This document shows positions 44,008 to 53,069 of a DNA stretch of 64,000 nt, piece by piece. The notes beneath the pieces are model-generated. The model was given only the letters and a program-made list of their open reading frames with translations, ran no database searches and was not told where the DNA came from. Source of the stretch: Methylorubrum populi (GTDB lineage Bacteria; Pseudomonadota; Alphaproteobacteria; Rhizobiales; Beijerinckiaceae); the NCBI RefSeq assembly GCF_002355515.1, contig NZ_AP014809.1, positions 5,356,501 through 5,420,500 of the forward strand, in the 5' to 3' direction. The first letter of the stretch is position 1. Each line of letters begins with the position of its first letter. The position numbers and the translations under genes are program-made.

Positions 44008-44229
44008 TCAGAGCGGGAAGGCCGACAATGCCTGTTCGAGCGCCCGTCGCGCCATCTGCCGCGCGGCGGCTTCGGTCTGCGCCTGCGATTCGATGGCCGG
44101 TACCCGAACGGTCGCGGCGACCTCGACGACGTCGCGCCCGGCATCCGGCCGGCCGAAATGGACCCGCACCACTACCTGCCGCTGGCCGTCGATCACGTCC
44201 TGCGTTTCCTGGGTCATCCGAACCGGCAT
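44008..44229 (-). CDS. Small soluble protein of unknown function
   Basis: 73 residues. A strand-helix pattern (DVIDGQRQVVVRVHFGRP, VVEVAATVRVPAIESQAQTE and a final amphipathic helix AAARQMARRALEQALSAFPL) suggests a folded domain. GGGAGAGG precedes the ATG at 44229. The family is not recognised. It could be read as the start of the mrp transcript, but 340 bases separate them. Confidence 0.6.
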   Translation of the reverse strand: MPVRMTQETQDVIDGQRQVVVRVHFGRPDAGRDVVEVAATVRVPAIESQAQTEAAARQMARRALEQALSAFPL

Positions 44230-44670
44230 CCGCCTCTCCCTCGAAGGCCCGGCGGCGCCCGATGCGCCGCCGTCTCCGGCAGGACGAACGAAGCTCGGTG
44301 CGAAGCGTTGCTTCGGCCGGCAGGGAAAGGGCTGAGGCTATGGGCCGCGCAATGAGGGCGGGATTGATGTCGGCGCGCGACCGCTTCCCCCGGCCTGTCC
44401 GGGAACGGCAAATGCTCGGTTCGCCGGATGCCGATCGTTGACCATTCGAAGTCCCGAAATCTTCACGCGGCGCGATCAAAGTGTCCGCAAACGGGCCGTC
44501 GATCCCGGTTTGATACGACTTTCCCAAGGCACGCACATTGCTGAACCGGCGTGACTCCGTCCTCAGGCGTTTCGACCGCCCGAGGATGAAGGATGACGCC
44601 GCGCCTGCACCGCGCCGGAATTCAGGTCAGGTCAGAGATTTCGAAGATTGATCGCAGACGGGACCCCATC
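44230..44670. other. Intergenic region upstream of the nucleotide-sugar operon
   Basis: 441 bases with no gene I can support. It separates the divergent small gene and the EPS sugar operon, and must hold the promoter of the latter. A TTGACC hexamer lies at about 44435 but without a matching -10. Confidence 0.4.
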
Positions 44671-46008
44671 ATGGACGCGAGAAAAGCTCCGAACGTCGTC
44701 ATCATCGGTCTCGGTTACGTCGGCCTGACCCTCTCCGTCGCCCTCGCGCGCCGTGGCGTCCAGGTCTACGGCATCGAGAAGCGGCCGGACGTCGTCGAGA
44801 AGACCAATGCCGGCGTCCCGCACTTCGCCGAGGTGGGGCTCCGGGCGGCGCTCGCCGACGTGGTGAAGAAGGGCCGCTTCGTCGCCAGCACCACGACGCG
44901 GGACGTGCCGCGGGCCGAGTACTACATCATCACCGTCGGCACGCCGCTCTATCCCGGCTCGCACGAGCCGCGCCTCGACATGATCGAGGAGGCGACCCGC
45001 GAGGTGGCAGAGCACTTCACCGACGGCGCGACGGTGATCCTGCGCTCGACCGTGCGGATCGGCACGACGACCGGCGTGGTGAAGCCGATCCTCGACCGCA
45101 CCGGCACGGACTATCATCTCGCCATGTGCCCCGAGCGGACGCTCGAGGGCGACGCCATGCGCGAGCTCATCAACCTGCCGCAGATCGTCGGCGGTGAGAC
45201 GCCGGACGCCTCCGACGCGGCCGCCGCCCTGTTCAGCCGGCTGACCCACACCATCGTCCGGGTCGCGAGCCCGGAGACGGCGGAGATGATCAAGCTCGTC
45301 GACAACACCTCGCGCGACGTCCACTTCGCCTTCGCCAACGAGGTGGCGCGGGCCTGCGATGCGCTCGGCATCAACGCCAACGACGTCATCCGCTACGGCA
45401 AGCTCGGCTATACCCGCACCAACGTCGCCGCCCCCGGCCTCGTCGGTGGCCCCTGCCTGGAGAAGGATCCGCACATCCTGCTCTCCTCGGTCTCGGGCAA
45501 GGGCGTGAATCTCGAGATCACCGCGGCCTCGCGCCTCGTCAACGAGCGCCAGCCGGCGGAGACGGTGGCAAGCCTCGTCGAGCGGCTGCGGGCGCGCCGC
45601 TCCGGGCCGTTCAAGGCGGTGGTTGCCGGCCTCGCCTTCAAGGGCCGCCCGGAAACCGACGACCTGCGCGGGTCGATGTCGCTCCACGTCATCCGCGAGA
45701 TGATGGCGACCGAGCAATTCGCCGAAATCCGCGTCTATGACGGCGTGGTGCCGATGGAGCATGTCCGGGCGATCTCGTCGGGGCTGACGCCCTACGACAG
45801 CCTCGCCGCCGCCTGCGCGGGCGCCGACGTTCTGGTGATCGCCAACAATCACCCGGAATATTCGAAGATCGATCTGGAAACGATCATCGCTACCATGTCG
45901 GATGACGCCTTCGTCTACGATTACTGGAACAACCTCAGCGAGATGCCGGCTGAGATCCTGGAAAATCGCTACGTCACCGTGGGCAACCTCGTGGGTAAGT
46001 TTCAATGA
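44671..46008 (+). CDS. UDP-glucose/UDP-ManNAc-type 6-dehydrogenase
   Basis: 445 residues. NAD-binding VVIIGLGYVGLTLSVALARR, the middle domain with ETAEMIKLVDNTSRDVHFAF, the catalytic cysteine in GLVGGPCLEKDPHILL, and the C-terminal KAVVAGLAFKGRPETDDLRG are all in place. It oxidises a UDP-hexose to the uronic acid in two NAD-dependent steps. The split between UDP-Glc and UDP-ManNAc/GlcNAc subfamilies is not certain; the PERTLEG motif favours the WecC-like group. First gene of a five-gene polysaccharide operon. Confidence 0.9.
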   Translation: MDARKAPNVVIIGLGYVGLTLSVALARRGVQVYGIEKRPDVVEKTNAGVPHFAEVGLRAALADVVKKGRFVASTTTRDVPRAEYYIITVGTPLYPGSHEPRLDMIEEATREVAEHFTDGATVILRSTVRIGTTTGVVKPILDRTGTDYHLAMCPERTLEGDAMRELINLPQIVGGETPDASDAAAALFSRLTHTIVRVASPETAEMIKLVDNTSRDVHFAFANEVARACDALGINANDVIRYGKLGYTRTNVAAPGLVGGPCLEKDPHILLSSVSGKGVNLEITAASRLVNERQPAETVASLVERLRARRSGPFKAVVAGLAFKGRPETDDLRGSMSLHVIREMMATEQFAEIRVYDGVVPMEHVRAISSGLTPYDSLAAACAGADVLVIANNHPEYSKIDLETIIATMSDDAFVYDYWNNLSEMPAEILENRYVTVGNLVGKFQ

Positions 46009-46976
46009 GCAGACTGGCTATCACCGGCGCGGGCGGATTCATCGGCGCCCATCTTACCCGCGCGCTCCTGACGCAAGGGCACGAGGTCGTCGCCATCGAC
46101 AACTACATCCGCGGCCAGGCCTCGCGCCTCGCCGACGCCAAGGGTGCGATCGAGCGGGCGACCCTCGACGTGCGCGACAAGGATGCGCTGGTCGCGGCGC
46201 TGAAGGGCGTCGAGTGCGTGTTCCATCTGGCCGCCGTCAACGGCACCGAGAACTTCTATAAGCAGCCGCAGCTCGTGCTCGATGTCGGCGTTCGCGGCGC
46301 GCTGGCCGTCACCGAGGCCTGCATCGAGGCCGGCGTGCCCGATCTCGTCGTCGCCTCCTCGGCCGAGGTCTACCAGACCCCGCGCGTGGTGCCGACGAAC
46401 GAGGACATCGAGATGGTGATCCCCGACTCGCTCAACCCGCGCTACTCGTACGGCGGCTCGAAGCTGATCTCGGAGCTGATCGCCTTCAATTATGGCCGTG
46501 ACAAGCTGCGCAAGATCCAGGTCTTCCGGCCGCACAACGTCTACGGACCCGACATGGGCTGGAAGCACGTGGTGCCGCAACTGATCGAGAAGATCGTCGC
46601 CGCCGGTGACGGCGGCTCGATCACGCTCCAGGGCGACGGCAGCGAGACCCGCGCCTTCTGCTACGTCAGCGACGTCGTGGACGGCATCGTCCGGATGTGG
46701 CGCTCGGGCGAGAGCATGAACGTCTACCATATCGGCTCGATGGAGGAGGTCGCGATCCGCGATCTCGCCCGCATCACCGCGGAGGCGCTCGGCGTCCGGG
46801 TCGATCTCGTCGCCGGTCCGGCCGCCGCCGGGGCGACGCCGCGCCGCTGCCCCGACATCGGCAAGATGCGGGCGATCGGCTACGCGCCCGCGATCTCCCT
46901 GGTCCAGGGCATCGAGCGCACGGTCGCGTGGTATTGCGAGAACCCGGCGCCGACCGATTCCAACCCGCTTCTGTGA
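46005..46976 (+). CDS. NAD-dependent sugar epimerase/dehydratase (extended SDR)
   Basis: 323 residues. [10 protein letters not shown] glycine motif, [21 protein letters not shown], and [11 protein letters not shown] (Tyr-x3-Lys). [12 protein letters not shown] and [15 protein letters not shown] mark it as a nucleotide-sugar epimerase, dehydratase or decarboxylase. Overlaps the dehydrogenase stop by 4 bases (ATGA). It likely acts on the uronic acid made by the preceding enzyme, e.g. a 4-epimerase. Confidence 0.88.
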   Translation: MSRLAITGAGGFIGAHLTRALLTQGHEVVAIDNYIRGQASRLADAKGAIERATLDVRDKDALVAALKGVECVFHLAAVNGTENFYKQPQLVLDVGVRGALAVTEACIEAGVPDLVVASSAEVYQTPRVVPTNEDIEMVIPDSLNPRYSYGGSKLISELIAFNYGRDKLRKIQVFRPHNVYGPDMGWKHVVPQLIEKIVAAGDGGSITLQGDGSETRAFCYVSDVVDGIVRMWRSGESMNVYHIGSMEEVAIRDLARITAEALGVRVDLVAGPAAAGATPRRCPDIGKMRAIGYAPAISLVQGIERTVAWYCENPAPTDSNPLL

Positions 46977-46987
46977 GGAACGGCGCC

Positions 46988-47926
46988 ATGTACAGTCTGG
47001 CCGGCAAGACCGTTTTCGTGGCGGGCCATCGCGGCCTCGTCGGCAGCGCCCTGGTGCGGCGGCTCGCGGGGGAGGATTGCGAGATCCTCACCGCCACCCG
47101 CGCGGAACTCGACCTGTGCGATCAGGCGGCCGTGCGCGCCTGGATGCGCGACCGGCGTCCGGACGCGGTGTTCCTGGCAGCCGCCAAGGTCGGTGGAATC
47201 CTCGCCAACGCGACCTATCCGGCCGACTTCCTCTACGAAAACCTCATGATCGAGGCCAACGTCATCGAGGCGGCGTTCCGCGCCGATGTCGGCAAGCTTT
47301 TGTTCCTCGGATCGAGCTGCATCTACCCGAAATTCGCCGAGCAGCCGATCGTCGAGTCGAGCCTGCTCACCGGCTCTCTGGAGCCGACCAACGAGTGGTA
47401 CGCGGTCGCCAAGATCGCCGGGATCAAGCTCGCCCAGGCCTATCGCCAGCAGCACGGCCGCGATTTCATCTCGGCCATGCCGACCAACCTCTACGGGCCG
47501 GGCGACAATTTCGATCTCAACTCCAGCCACGTCCTGCCGGCGCTGATCCGCAAGGCGCACGAGGCCAAGCGCAACGGGGCCAAGGAGATGGTGATCTGGG
47601 GCACCGGATCGCCGCGACGCGAGTTCCTGCACGTCGACGACTGCGCCGATGCCTGCCTCCACCTGATGAAGACCTATTCGGAGGCCGAGCACGTCAATGT
47701 CGGCTCGGGCGAGGACATTCCGATCTACGACCTGACCCGCCTCGTCTGCGAGGTCGTCGGGTTCGAGGGCGAGATCGTGCGCGATCCGGGCAAGCCCGAC
47801 GGCACCCCGCGCAAGCTGATGTCGGCGGACCGGCTGCGCGGCCTCGGCTGGGCGCCGAAGGTGCCGCTGCGCGACGGCATCGCCGCGACCTACGCGTGGT
47901 TCCGGGAGAATGTGGCCGATGCCTGA
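46988..47926 (+). CDS. fcl: GDP-L-fucose synthase
   Basis: 312 residues. Diagnostic features: [75 protein letters not shown] (catalytic Tyr-Lys) and [20 protein letters not shown]. It performs the epimerase-reductase step from GDP-4-keto-6-deoxymannose to GDP-fucose. The partner dehydratase gmd is not in the window. The polysaccharide should therefore contain L-fucose or a related sugar. Confidence 0.93.
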   Translation: MYSLAGKTVFVAGHRGLVGSALVRRLAGEDCEILTATRAELDLCDQAAVRAWMRDRRPDAVFLAAAKVGGILANATYPADFLYENLMIEANVIEAAFRADVGKLLFLGSSCIYPKFAEQPIVESSLLTGSLEPTNEWYAVAKIAGIKLAQAYRQQHGRDFISAMPTNLYGPGDNFDLNSSHVLPALIRKAHEAKRNGAKEMVIWGTGSPRREFLHVDDCADACLHLMKTYSEAEHVNVGSGEDIPIYDLTRLVCEVVGFEGEIVRDPGKPDGTPRKLMSADRLRGLGWAPKVPLRDGIAATYAWFRENVADA

Positions 47927-47945
47927 GATCGAGGGAAGCCTGCCC

Positions 47946-48797
47946 ATGAGCGAGGCCGCTTCCGTTCCGGCGTCGGAGCCCTACGCGCTTCGGATTAACC
48001 GGGCCGATCCCCACTTCGTCCCCGCGGACGGGCCGGGGGCGCACCGCCTGCCCGCGACCCGCATCCTCGGCGTGCCGGTGAGCGTCATCGACATGCCGTT
48101 CGCGGTCCGCACCCTCATCGGCTGGGCGCGGGCGCGGCGCACCAGCATGGTCTGCGTGCGCGACGTCCACGGCATCATGTGCGCCCAGGACCAGCCCGAC
48201 CTGAGGGTCGCGCACGAGCGGGCCAGCATGATCACCCCGGACGGCGCGCCGCTCACCATCATCAGCCGGTTCTTCCGCGCCCACGGCACCGGCCGCGTGC
48301 CGGGCCCCTCGCTGATGGAGGAGATGTTCGCGGCCACCCAGAACACCGGCATCCGCCACTACCTCTACGGCGGCAAGGAGGGCGTGGCCGAGCAGGTCGC
48401 GGAAAACTTCGCCCGCAAATATCCCGGCACGCAGGTCTGCGGGCTCGCCTGCCCGCCCTTCGGCGCCGTCGCACCCGATCTCGACGCGCGGCTCACCGAC
48501 GCGATCAAGGCGGCCGAGCCTCACATCGTCTGGGTCGGCATGTCGACGCCGAAGCAGGACATCTGGATGAACGACCACCTCGACCGGCTTCCGGGCACGG
48601 TGCTGATCGGGGTCGGCGCCGCCTTCGACTTCCATTCCGGAGCGGTGAAGCGCGCGCCGAAACTCATGCAGGTGCTGGCGCTCGAATGGCTGCACCGGCT
48701 CTTCAGCGAGCCTCGGCGCCTGTGGCGGCGCTACCTCGTGATGGCGCCGGTCTTTCTCTGGAAGATGGCCCGTCAGCCCGCGCCGCGCCGGTCCTGA
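47946..48797 (+). CDS. WecG/TagA/CpsF-family glycosyltransferase
   Basis: 283 residues with this start. The family signature is clear: TRILGVPVSVIDMPFAVRTL, ASMITPDGAPLTIISRFF, HYLYGGKEGVAEQVAENFAR, VGMSTPKQDIWMNDH and GVGAAFDFHSGAVKRAPKLM. Members transfer ManNAc(A) or related sugars to lipid-linked GlcNAc. ATG at 47946 follows GAGGGAAG by about 7 bases; ATG at 47919, overlapping fcl, is an alternative. The C-terminus has the usual amphipathic membrane-associating helix. Confidence 0.9.
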   Translation: MSEAASVPASEPYALRINRADPHFVPADGPGAHRLPATRILGVPVSVIDMPFAVRTLIGWARARRTSMVCVRDVHGIMCAQDQPDLRVAHERASMITPDGAPLTIISRFFRAHGTGRVPGPSLMEEMFAATQNTGIRHYLYGGKEGVAEQVAENFARKYPGTQVCGLACPPFGAVAPDLDARLTDAIKAAEPHIVWVGMSTPKQDIWMNDHLDRLPGTVLIGVGAAFDFHSGAVKRAPKLMQVLALEWLHRLFSEPRRLWRRYLVMAPVFLWKMARQPAPRRS

Positions 48798-48808
48798 GGA
48801 GCGGAGCG

Positions 48809-49981
48809 TTGCGCGTCCTCATCGTCCACAACCACTACCAGATCCGGGGCGGCGAGGACGCGGTGGTCGAGCACGAGGCTGCGGCGCTGGCCGCGGCCGG
48901 CTGCACGGTCGAGACGCTGGCTTTCCACAACGACGACATCCGCACCCCGCTCGACCGCCTGCGCACGGCCTTCGAGGCGCCGCACGCGCCCCGCGGGATC
49001 GCCCGCGTCGTCGCGGCGGTGGAGCGCTTCCGGCCGGACGTGGTCCACGCCCACAACACCTTCCCCCTGGTCTCGCCCGCCATGCACGGGGCGGTGCGGG
49101 CGCTCGGGCCGGTGACGGTGCAGACGCTGCACAATTTCCGCCTCGCCTGCGCCGGCGCGATGCTGATGCGCGACGGTGCCCCCTGCGAGACCTGCCTCAC
49201 CGGCTCCTCCTACGCCGCCGTGCGCCACGGCTGCTACCGCGGCTCGCGGCTCGGGACGCTGGCGGTGGCGCGGATGATCGACCGCCACCGGAAGGCTGGC
49301 ACCTGGACGCGGGACGTCGATGCCTTCGTCGCGCTCACCGAATTCGCCCGCGGCCGCTTCGTCGCGGCGGGTCTGCCGGCGCACCGCATCTTCGTGAAGC
49401 CGAACGGCCTGCCCGATCCGGGGCCGCCCGACGACGGCCCGCGCGCGGGCATCCTGTTCGCCGGCCGCCTCAGCCCGGAGAAGGGCGTCGAGATCCTGAA
49501 GCAGGCCGCCGCACGGCTCGCCGCCCCTGTCGACGTCGCGGGCGAGGGACCGCTGCGGGAGAGCCTGGAGGGGGCGCCGGGGCTTACCCTTCTGGGCGCC
49601 CTGCCCCGCGCCGAGATGCGGGCCCGGATCGGCCGGGCCACAGCGCTCGTCGTGCCCTCCCTCTGGTACGAGGGGCTGCCGATGGTCGTGGCGGAGGCTT
49701 ATGCCGCGGGCACGCCGGTCATCGCCTCGCGGATCGGCGCGCTGGCCAGCCTCGTCGAGGACGGCGTGACGGGCCTGCTGGTGACGCCGGGCGATTCCGC
49801 TGCCCTCGCCGGCGCGATCGAGCGGCTGCGTGCCCAGCCGGACGAGGCCCGGCGGATGGGCGCGGCCGCCCGCTCCGCCTATCTGCGCGACTGGACCGAG
49901 GAGGCGACGACCGCCGCGCTGCTGACGATCTACCGGACGGCGCTCGCCGCGCGTCCGCGGGACCAGCGCGAGAGCGCGTGA
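48809..49981 (+). CDS. Glycosyltransferase family 4
   Basis: 390 residues from a TTG start with GAGGAG upstream. GT-B fold: LRVLIVHNHYQIRGGEDAVV, VVHAHNTFPLVSPAMH, then GILFAGRLSPEKGVEIL and LVVPSLWYEGLPMVVAEAYA (E-x7-E) plus GTPVIASRIGA. A four-cysteine patch in the N-terminal domain (LACAGAMLMRDGAPCETCLT and the HGCYRG that follows) is seen in a subset of GT4 proteins and may bind a metal. Last gene of the operon. Confidence 0.9.
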   Translation: MRVLIVHNHYQIRGGEDAVVEHEAAALAAAGCTVETLAFHNDDIRTPLDRLRTAFEAPHAPRGIARVVAAVERFRPDVVHAHNTFPLVSPAMHGAVRALGPVTVQTLHNFRLACAGAMLMRDGAPCETCLTGSSYAAVRHGCYRGSRLGTLAVARMIDRHRKAGTWTRDVDAFVALTEFARGRFVAAGLPAHRIFVKPNGLPDPGPPDDGPRAGILFAGRLSPEKGVEILKQAAARLAAPVDVAGEGPLRESLEGAPGLTLLGALPRAEMRARIGRATALVVPSLWYEGLPMVVAEAYAAGTPVIASRIGALASLVEDGVTGLLVTPGDSAALAGAIERLRAQPDEARRMGAAARSAYLRDWTEEATTAALLTIYRTALAARPRDQRESA

Positions 49982-50083
49982 CGGCCGGCTCCCGGCGCGG
50001 ATCGGCGAGCGCACGGAGAAGCAGTAGGTCCCATTCGAACGAGATTTTCGATCGATACGGCGTGTGAGGCTGATCCCGAACCC

Positions 50084-50251
50084 CTAATCCAAGGACAGGT
50101 AGCGCAATCTCTGCTTTTCGACCTCGGACAGAGCCCGCTCCCGCTCCGGCTCGTCGTCGTAGGGCGCGTTTCTGATCTCACGCAGGAGAAACAGCATCGC
50201 CAGAAGACCGATACCGGTCGCTCCCCAGATCACCAGCGAGACGCTCGTCAT
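50084..50251 (-). CDS. Small single-pass membrane protein
   Basis: 55 residues, too short for usual gene calling. One membrane helix (VSLVIWGATGIGLLAMLFLL) is followed by a charged tail (REIRNAPYDDEPERERALSE, then VEKQRLRYLSLD). The ATG is preceded by AGGGG and the TAG stop is in frame. The helix-plus-charged-tail layout resembles small membrane proteins. Function unknown. Confidence 0.55.
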   Translation of the reverse strand: MTSVSLVIWGATGIGLLAMLFLLREIRNAPYDDEPERERALSEVEKQRLRYLSLD

Positions 50252-50447
50252 CGGCCCCTGCAATCATTCGATTTTCATTAATCAAAGTTACTCACGGCCA
50301 AGGATTGGATGCAAGCGACTCTTGGCCCGATTCCGACGCGGCGGCCGATGGCGGCGCTCTCGGCCCGCCGCGCTTGAGCGAAGCCCGGATCCGTCACCTT
50401 GCAGGATCGAACGGACCGGGTCGGCGATCGTCCGGCTGCGGGTGCTG

Positions 50448-53069
50448 TCATCGCAAAGCCATCAGGCTGATCTTGGCGGCTATCACCCGGCATCCGGTCG
50501 CGGAGAAGGCGCCTTCGTGGCCGAAGCCCGGAACGCTGACGGTCTCGCCGTTCCCGGCGAAGGCGCGCCAGCCCAGCATCGGATCGAGGGCGGGGCCGAC
50601 CGGGATACTCTCGCTGCGCACGACCAGGACCGGCCCGGAATAGGAACGCGGCTCGTAGGCCAGCGCAAGCGCGTCGAGATCGTCCGTCATCTGCCGGAAC
50701 GTCTCCTCGGGATTCGGTGATGCGGCCCCCGCGCGATACAGGAGGCGCCGCAGCCGCCGCCAAGCCCGGCTCGAGCGAAGCCGGAGATGCATCCGCGAGA
50801 CGAGGTAGGCGGCTCCGTCGCGGCGCAGATGGCGCAGGAGCGCGGCGAGGCGCCCGCGCCGGTAGGCGAAGGCGGCCCGGACGCGCTCGCGCGTCGCCAG
50901 ACGCCGGAAATAGCCGGGCTCCCAGCAATCGATGAGGACGACGAGCGCGACCTCGCGGCCCCCTTCCGCGAATTGGCGGGCGATTTCGAAGGCGAGGATG
51001 CCGGAGCGGTTGAAGCCGACGAGGCGGATCGGCCCTCGCGGCTGCGCGGCATTGATGGCGGCGCGGTAGGCGCCCGCGAGCCGCTCGAGCGTCGCATCGT
51101 GTAGCGGAAGCCGGTTCTCGAGCCGCAGCGTCGCGAAGGGCTGATCGGCACCCAGGGCCTCGGCCAGCGGCCGGTAGAGTTCGTGGTCGGCCGCGGCGTG
51201 ATGGATCGCGGTGAAGCCGGGCCGTTCTTCCGCCCTCGGTGCCTGTTGGAGCCAGCGAAGCCGCACGCCCGCTGGGACCTCGCCCTCAAGCAGGGCGCAG
51301 AGCCGCGCCACCGTGCCCGCTTCGAAGAAGGACCAGAGCGAAACCGATCGGCCCGTTGCCGCCTCGATTCGGGCGACGAGGCGGGCCGCCAACAGCGAGT
51401 CTCCGCCCGAGGCGAAGAAGTCGTCCTCGTCGGAGAGATCCGGGCGGCCCAGCATCGCGCGCCAGATCGCCCGCACCGCCGCTGAGAGATCGCCGGAGCC
51501 GCCGCTGGGCTCCGCGCCCGTTTCAGGCCGGCCGGCCGCGCGGTCGACCCCATCGAAGGTCCGATCCGGCCCGGTGGCCTCGGGCAAGGCATCCTCGGGT
51601 TTGCCATCCTCGGGTTTGGCATCCTCGGGCTTAGCATCCTCGGGCTTGGCACCGGCCGGACCGCCCGAGGCCTTGCCGACGAACGGCGCCGGATCCGGCA
51701 GGCGCGCGCCGACCGCCGCGCAGGCGGAGCGCTCGAAATCCGCGAGCAGACCGGCCACGGTCGCCGCCTCGTAGAGGCCTGCATCATACTCGCAGACCAG
51801 ACGCCAGCCCGCCGCGGTCGGCGCCAGTTCGAGATCGAGATCGAAGAAGCTGCCGCTCGCGGCATAGTCGAGGTCGACCAGGCGGATCGGCGACCCCTCA
51901 GCCGATGCGGCGGCCGGTCGTGCGCTCTCAGGCATCGGGCGCAGCCGGACGTTGACCGAGACCAGCGGCGGCCGCAGACCGTCGCGACAGGGCGCCAGCG
52001 CCTGTACCACCCGGTCGAACGGGGCGAGCGCGCGGTCGCACGCATCGAGGACCGTTCGCCGCGTCGCCGCGAGCCGTTGGGCAAAGCTCCGTTCAGCTCC
52101 GAGGTCGATCCGCAGGACCAGCGTGTTCACGAAGGTGCCGACGACCCCTTCGAGTTCGACCTCGTCGCGCCCGAGCACCTGCGTGCCGATGGCGATGTCG
52201 CTGCGTCCCGTCCGCGCGCTGAGGAGCCCGAATAGGATCGTGCAGGCGAGGATGAAGGGCGTGGCGCCGTGCTCACGCGCGCAGTCCTCCATGCGGGCGC
52301 TGAGTTCGGCGGGAAGCTGGCGGGTCTCGGCGGCGAAGCGCCGCTCCCGGTCGGGACGGCGCGCATGATCCGACGGCAGCTCGAACGGTGCGAGATCGCG
52401 CAGCGACTGCGCCCAGAATGCGAGGTCCCGCTCCGCTGCGGCGGCGATTGCGGATGAGATCTCCCACTCGGCGAAGTCGGCGTATTGCAGGACCGGCGGC
52501 GGAGCGGGTGCCTGCCCCCGGCCCAGGGCGCCGTAGATCGCCACGAATTCCCGTGCCAGCACCACCATCGACCAGCCGTCGCAGACGCTGTGATGGGCGG
52601 TGACGAGCAGCAGGGAGTCCCCGCGCCCGAGCCGCAGCAGCGTCACGCGAAGCAGCGGCGCGCGCGCCAGATCGAACGGCTTCCGGGCGTCCGAATCGGC
52701 GATTTCCCGGGCCTCCTCCAGACGATCTCCGGGCAGGCCCGAGAGATCGATCTCGGAGAACGGCAGCGCCACCGATCCGGCAATCCGCTGCACCGGTCGT
52801 CCGCCCTCCGCGACGATCGCGGTGCGAAGGGCCTCGTGCCGGTCGACGAGGAGGCGGAAGCTGCGGGTGAGGATGTCGGCGTCGAGCCGTCCGGCGATGC
52901 GCCAGCGGGCCGCGACGTGCAGGCTCGGATCCCCCGAGCGCAGCCGGTCGAGCAGCCAGAACCGCGTCTGGCTGTGGGAACAGCGAGCGGTGAAGGCATC
53001 GCCCCCGTGAGCCTCGCCCGGCCCCGCCGGTGTTTCCTGCGTGAAATGCCGCATGCCGCCGGCCCTCAC
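50448..53069 (-). CDS. NRPS C-T-TE protein without an adenylation domain
   Basis: 873 residues. Condensation domain (about 26-450) with HHSVCDGWS; a linker with a KPEDA repeat; thiolation domain with the pantetheine serine in FFASGGDSLLAARL; and a thioesterase-like domain (about 620-873). The TE elbow reads LVGFNRSGILAFEIARQ where active TEs have GxSxG, so the nucleophile Ser is Asn. There is no A domain, so its carrier must be charged in trans or the C domain uses the upstream aminoacyl. The GTG start at 53069 overlaps the stop of the partner NRPS; ATG 53054 is an alternative. Confidence 0.86.
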   Translation of the reverse strand: MRAGGMRHFTQETPAGPGEAHGGDAFTARCSHSQTRFWLLDRLRSGDPSLHVAARWRIAGRLDADILTRSFRLLVDRHEALRTAIVAEGGRPVQRIAGSVALPFSEIDLSGLPGDRLEEAREIADSDARKPFDLARAPLLRVTLLRLGRGDSLLLVTAHHSVCDGWSMVVLAREFVAIYGALGRGQAPAPPPVLQYADFAEWEISSAIAAAAERDLAFWAQSLRDLAPFELPSDHARRPDRERRFAAETRQLPAELSARMEDCAREHGATPFILACTILFGLLSARTGRSDIAIGTQVLGRDEVELEGVVGTFVNTLVLRIDLGAERSFAQRLAATRRTVLDACDRALAPFDRVVQALAPCRDGLRPPLVSVNVRLRPMPESARPAAASAEGSPIRLVDLDYAASGSFFDLDLELAPTAAGWRLVCEYDAGLYEAATVAGLLADFERSACAAVGARLPDPAPFVGKASGGPAGAKPEDAKPEDAKPEDGKPEDALPEATGPDRTFDGVDRAAGRPETGAEPSGGSGDLSAAVRAIWRAMLGRPDLSDEDDFFASGGDSLLAARLVARIEAATGRSVSLWSFFEAGTVARLCALLEGEVPAGVRLRWLQQAPRAEERPGFTAIHHAAADHELYRPLAEALGADQPFATLRLENRLPLHDATLERLAGAYRAAINAAQPRGPIRLVGFNRSGILAFEIARQFAEGGREVALVVLIDCWEPGYFRRLATRERVRAAFAYRRGRLAALLRHLRRDGAAYLVSRMHLRLRSSRAWRRLRRLLYRAGAASPNPEETFRQMTDDLDALALAYEPRSYSGPVLVVRSESIPVGPALDPMLGWRAFAGNGETVSVPGFGHEGAFSATGCRVIAAKISLMALR
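51588..51647 (-). repeat. 15-bp in-frame tandem repeat in an NRPS linker
   Basis: Four 15-base units around gcatcctcggg(t/c)tt encode AKPED on the minus strand (AKPEDAKPEDAKPEDGKPED). This makes a charged flexible linker between the C and T domains and is likely to vary in copy number by slippage. Confidence 0.8.

Noticed and set aside
51588..51647. CRISPR-like short repeats
   Set aside because: Units are directly adjacent, in frame, and code for a protein linker; there are no spacers.
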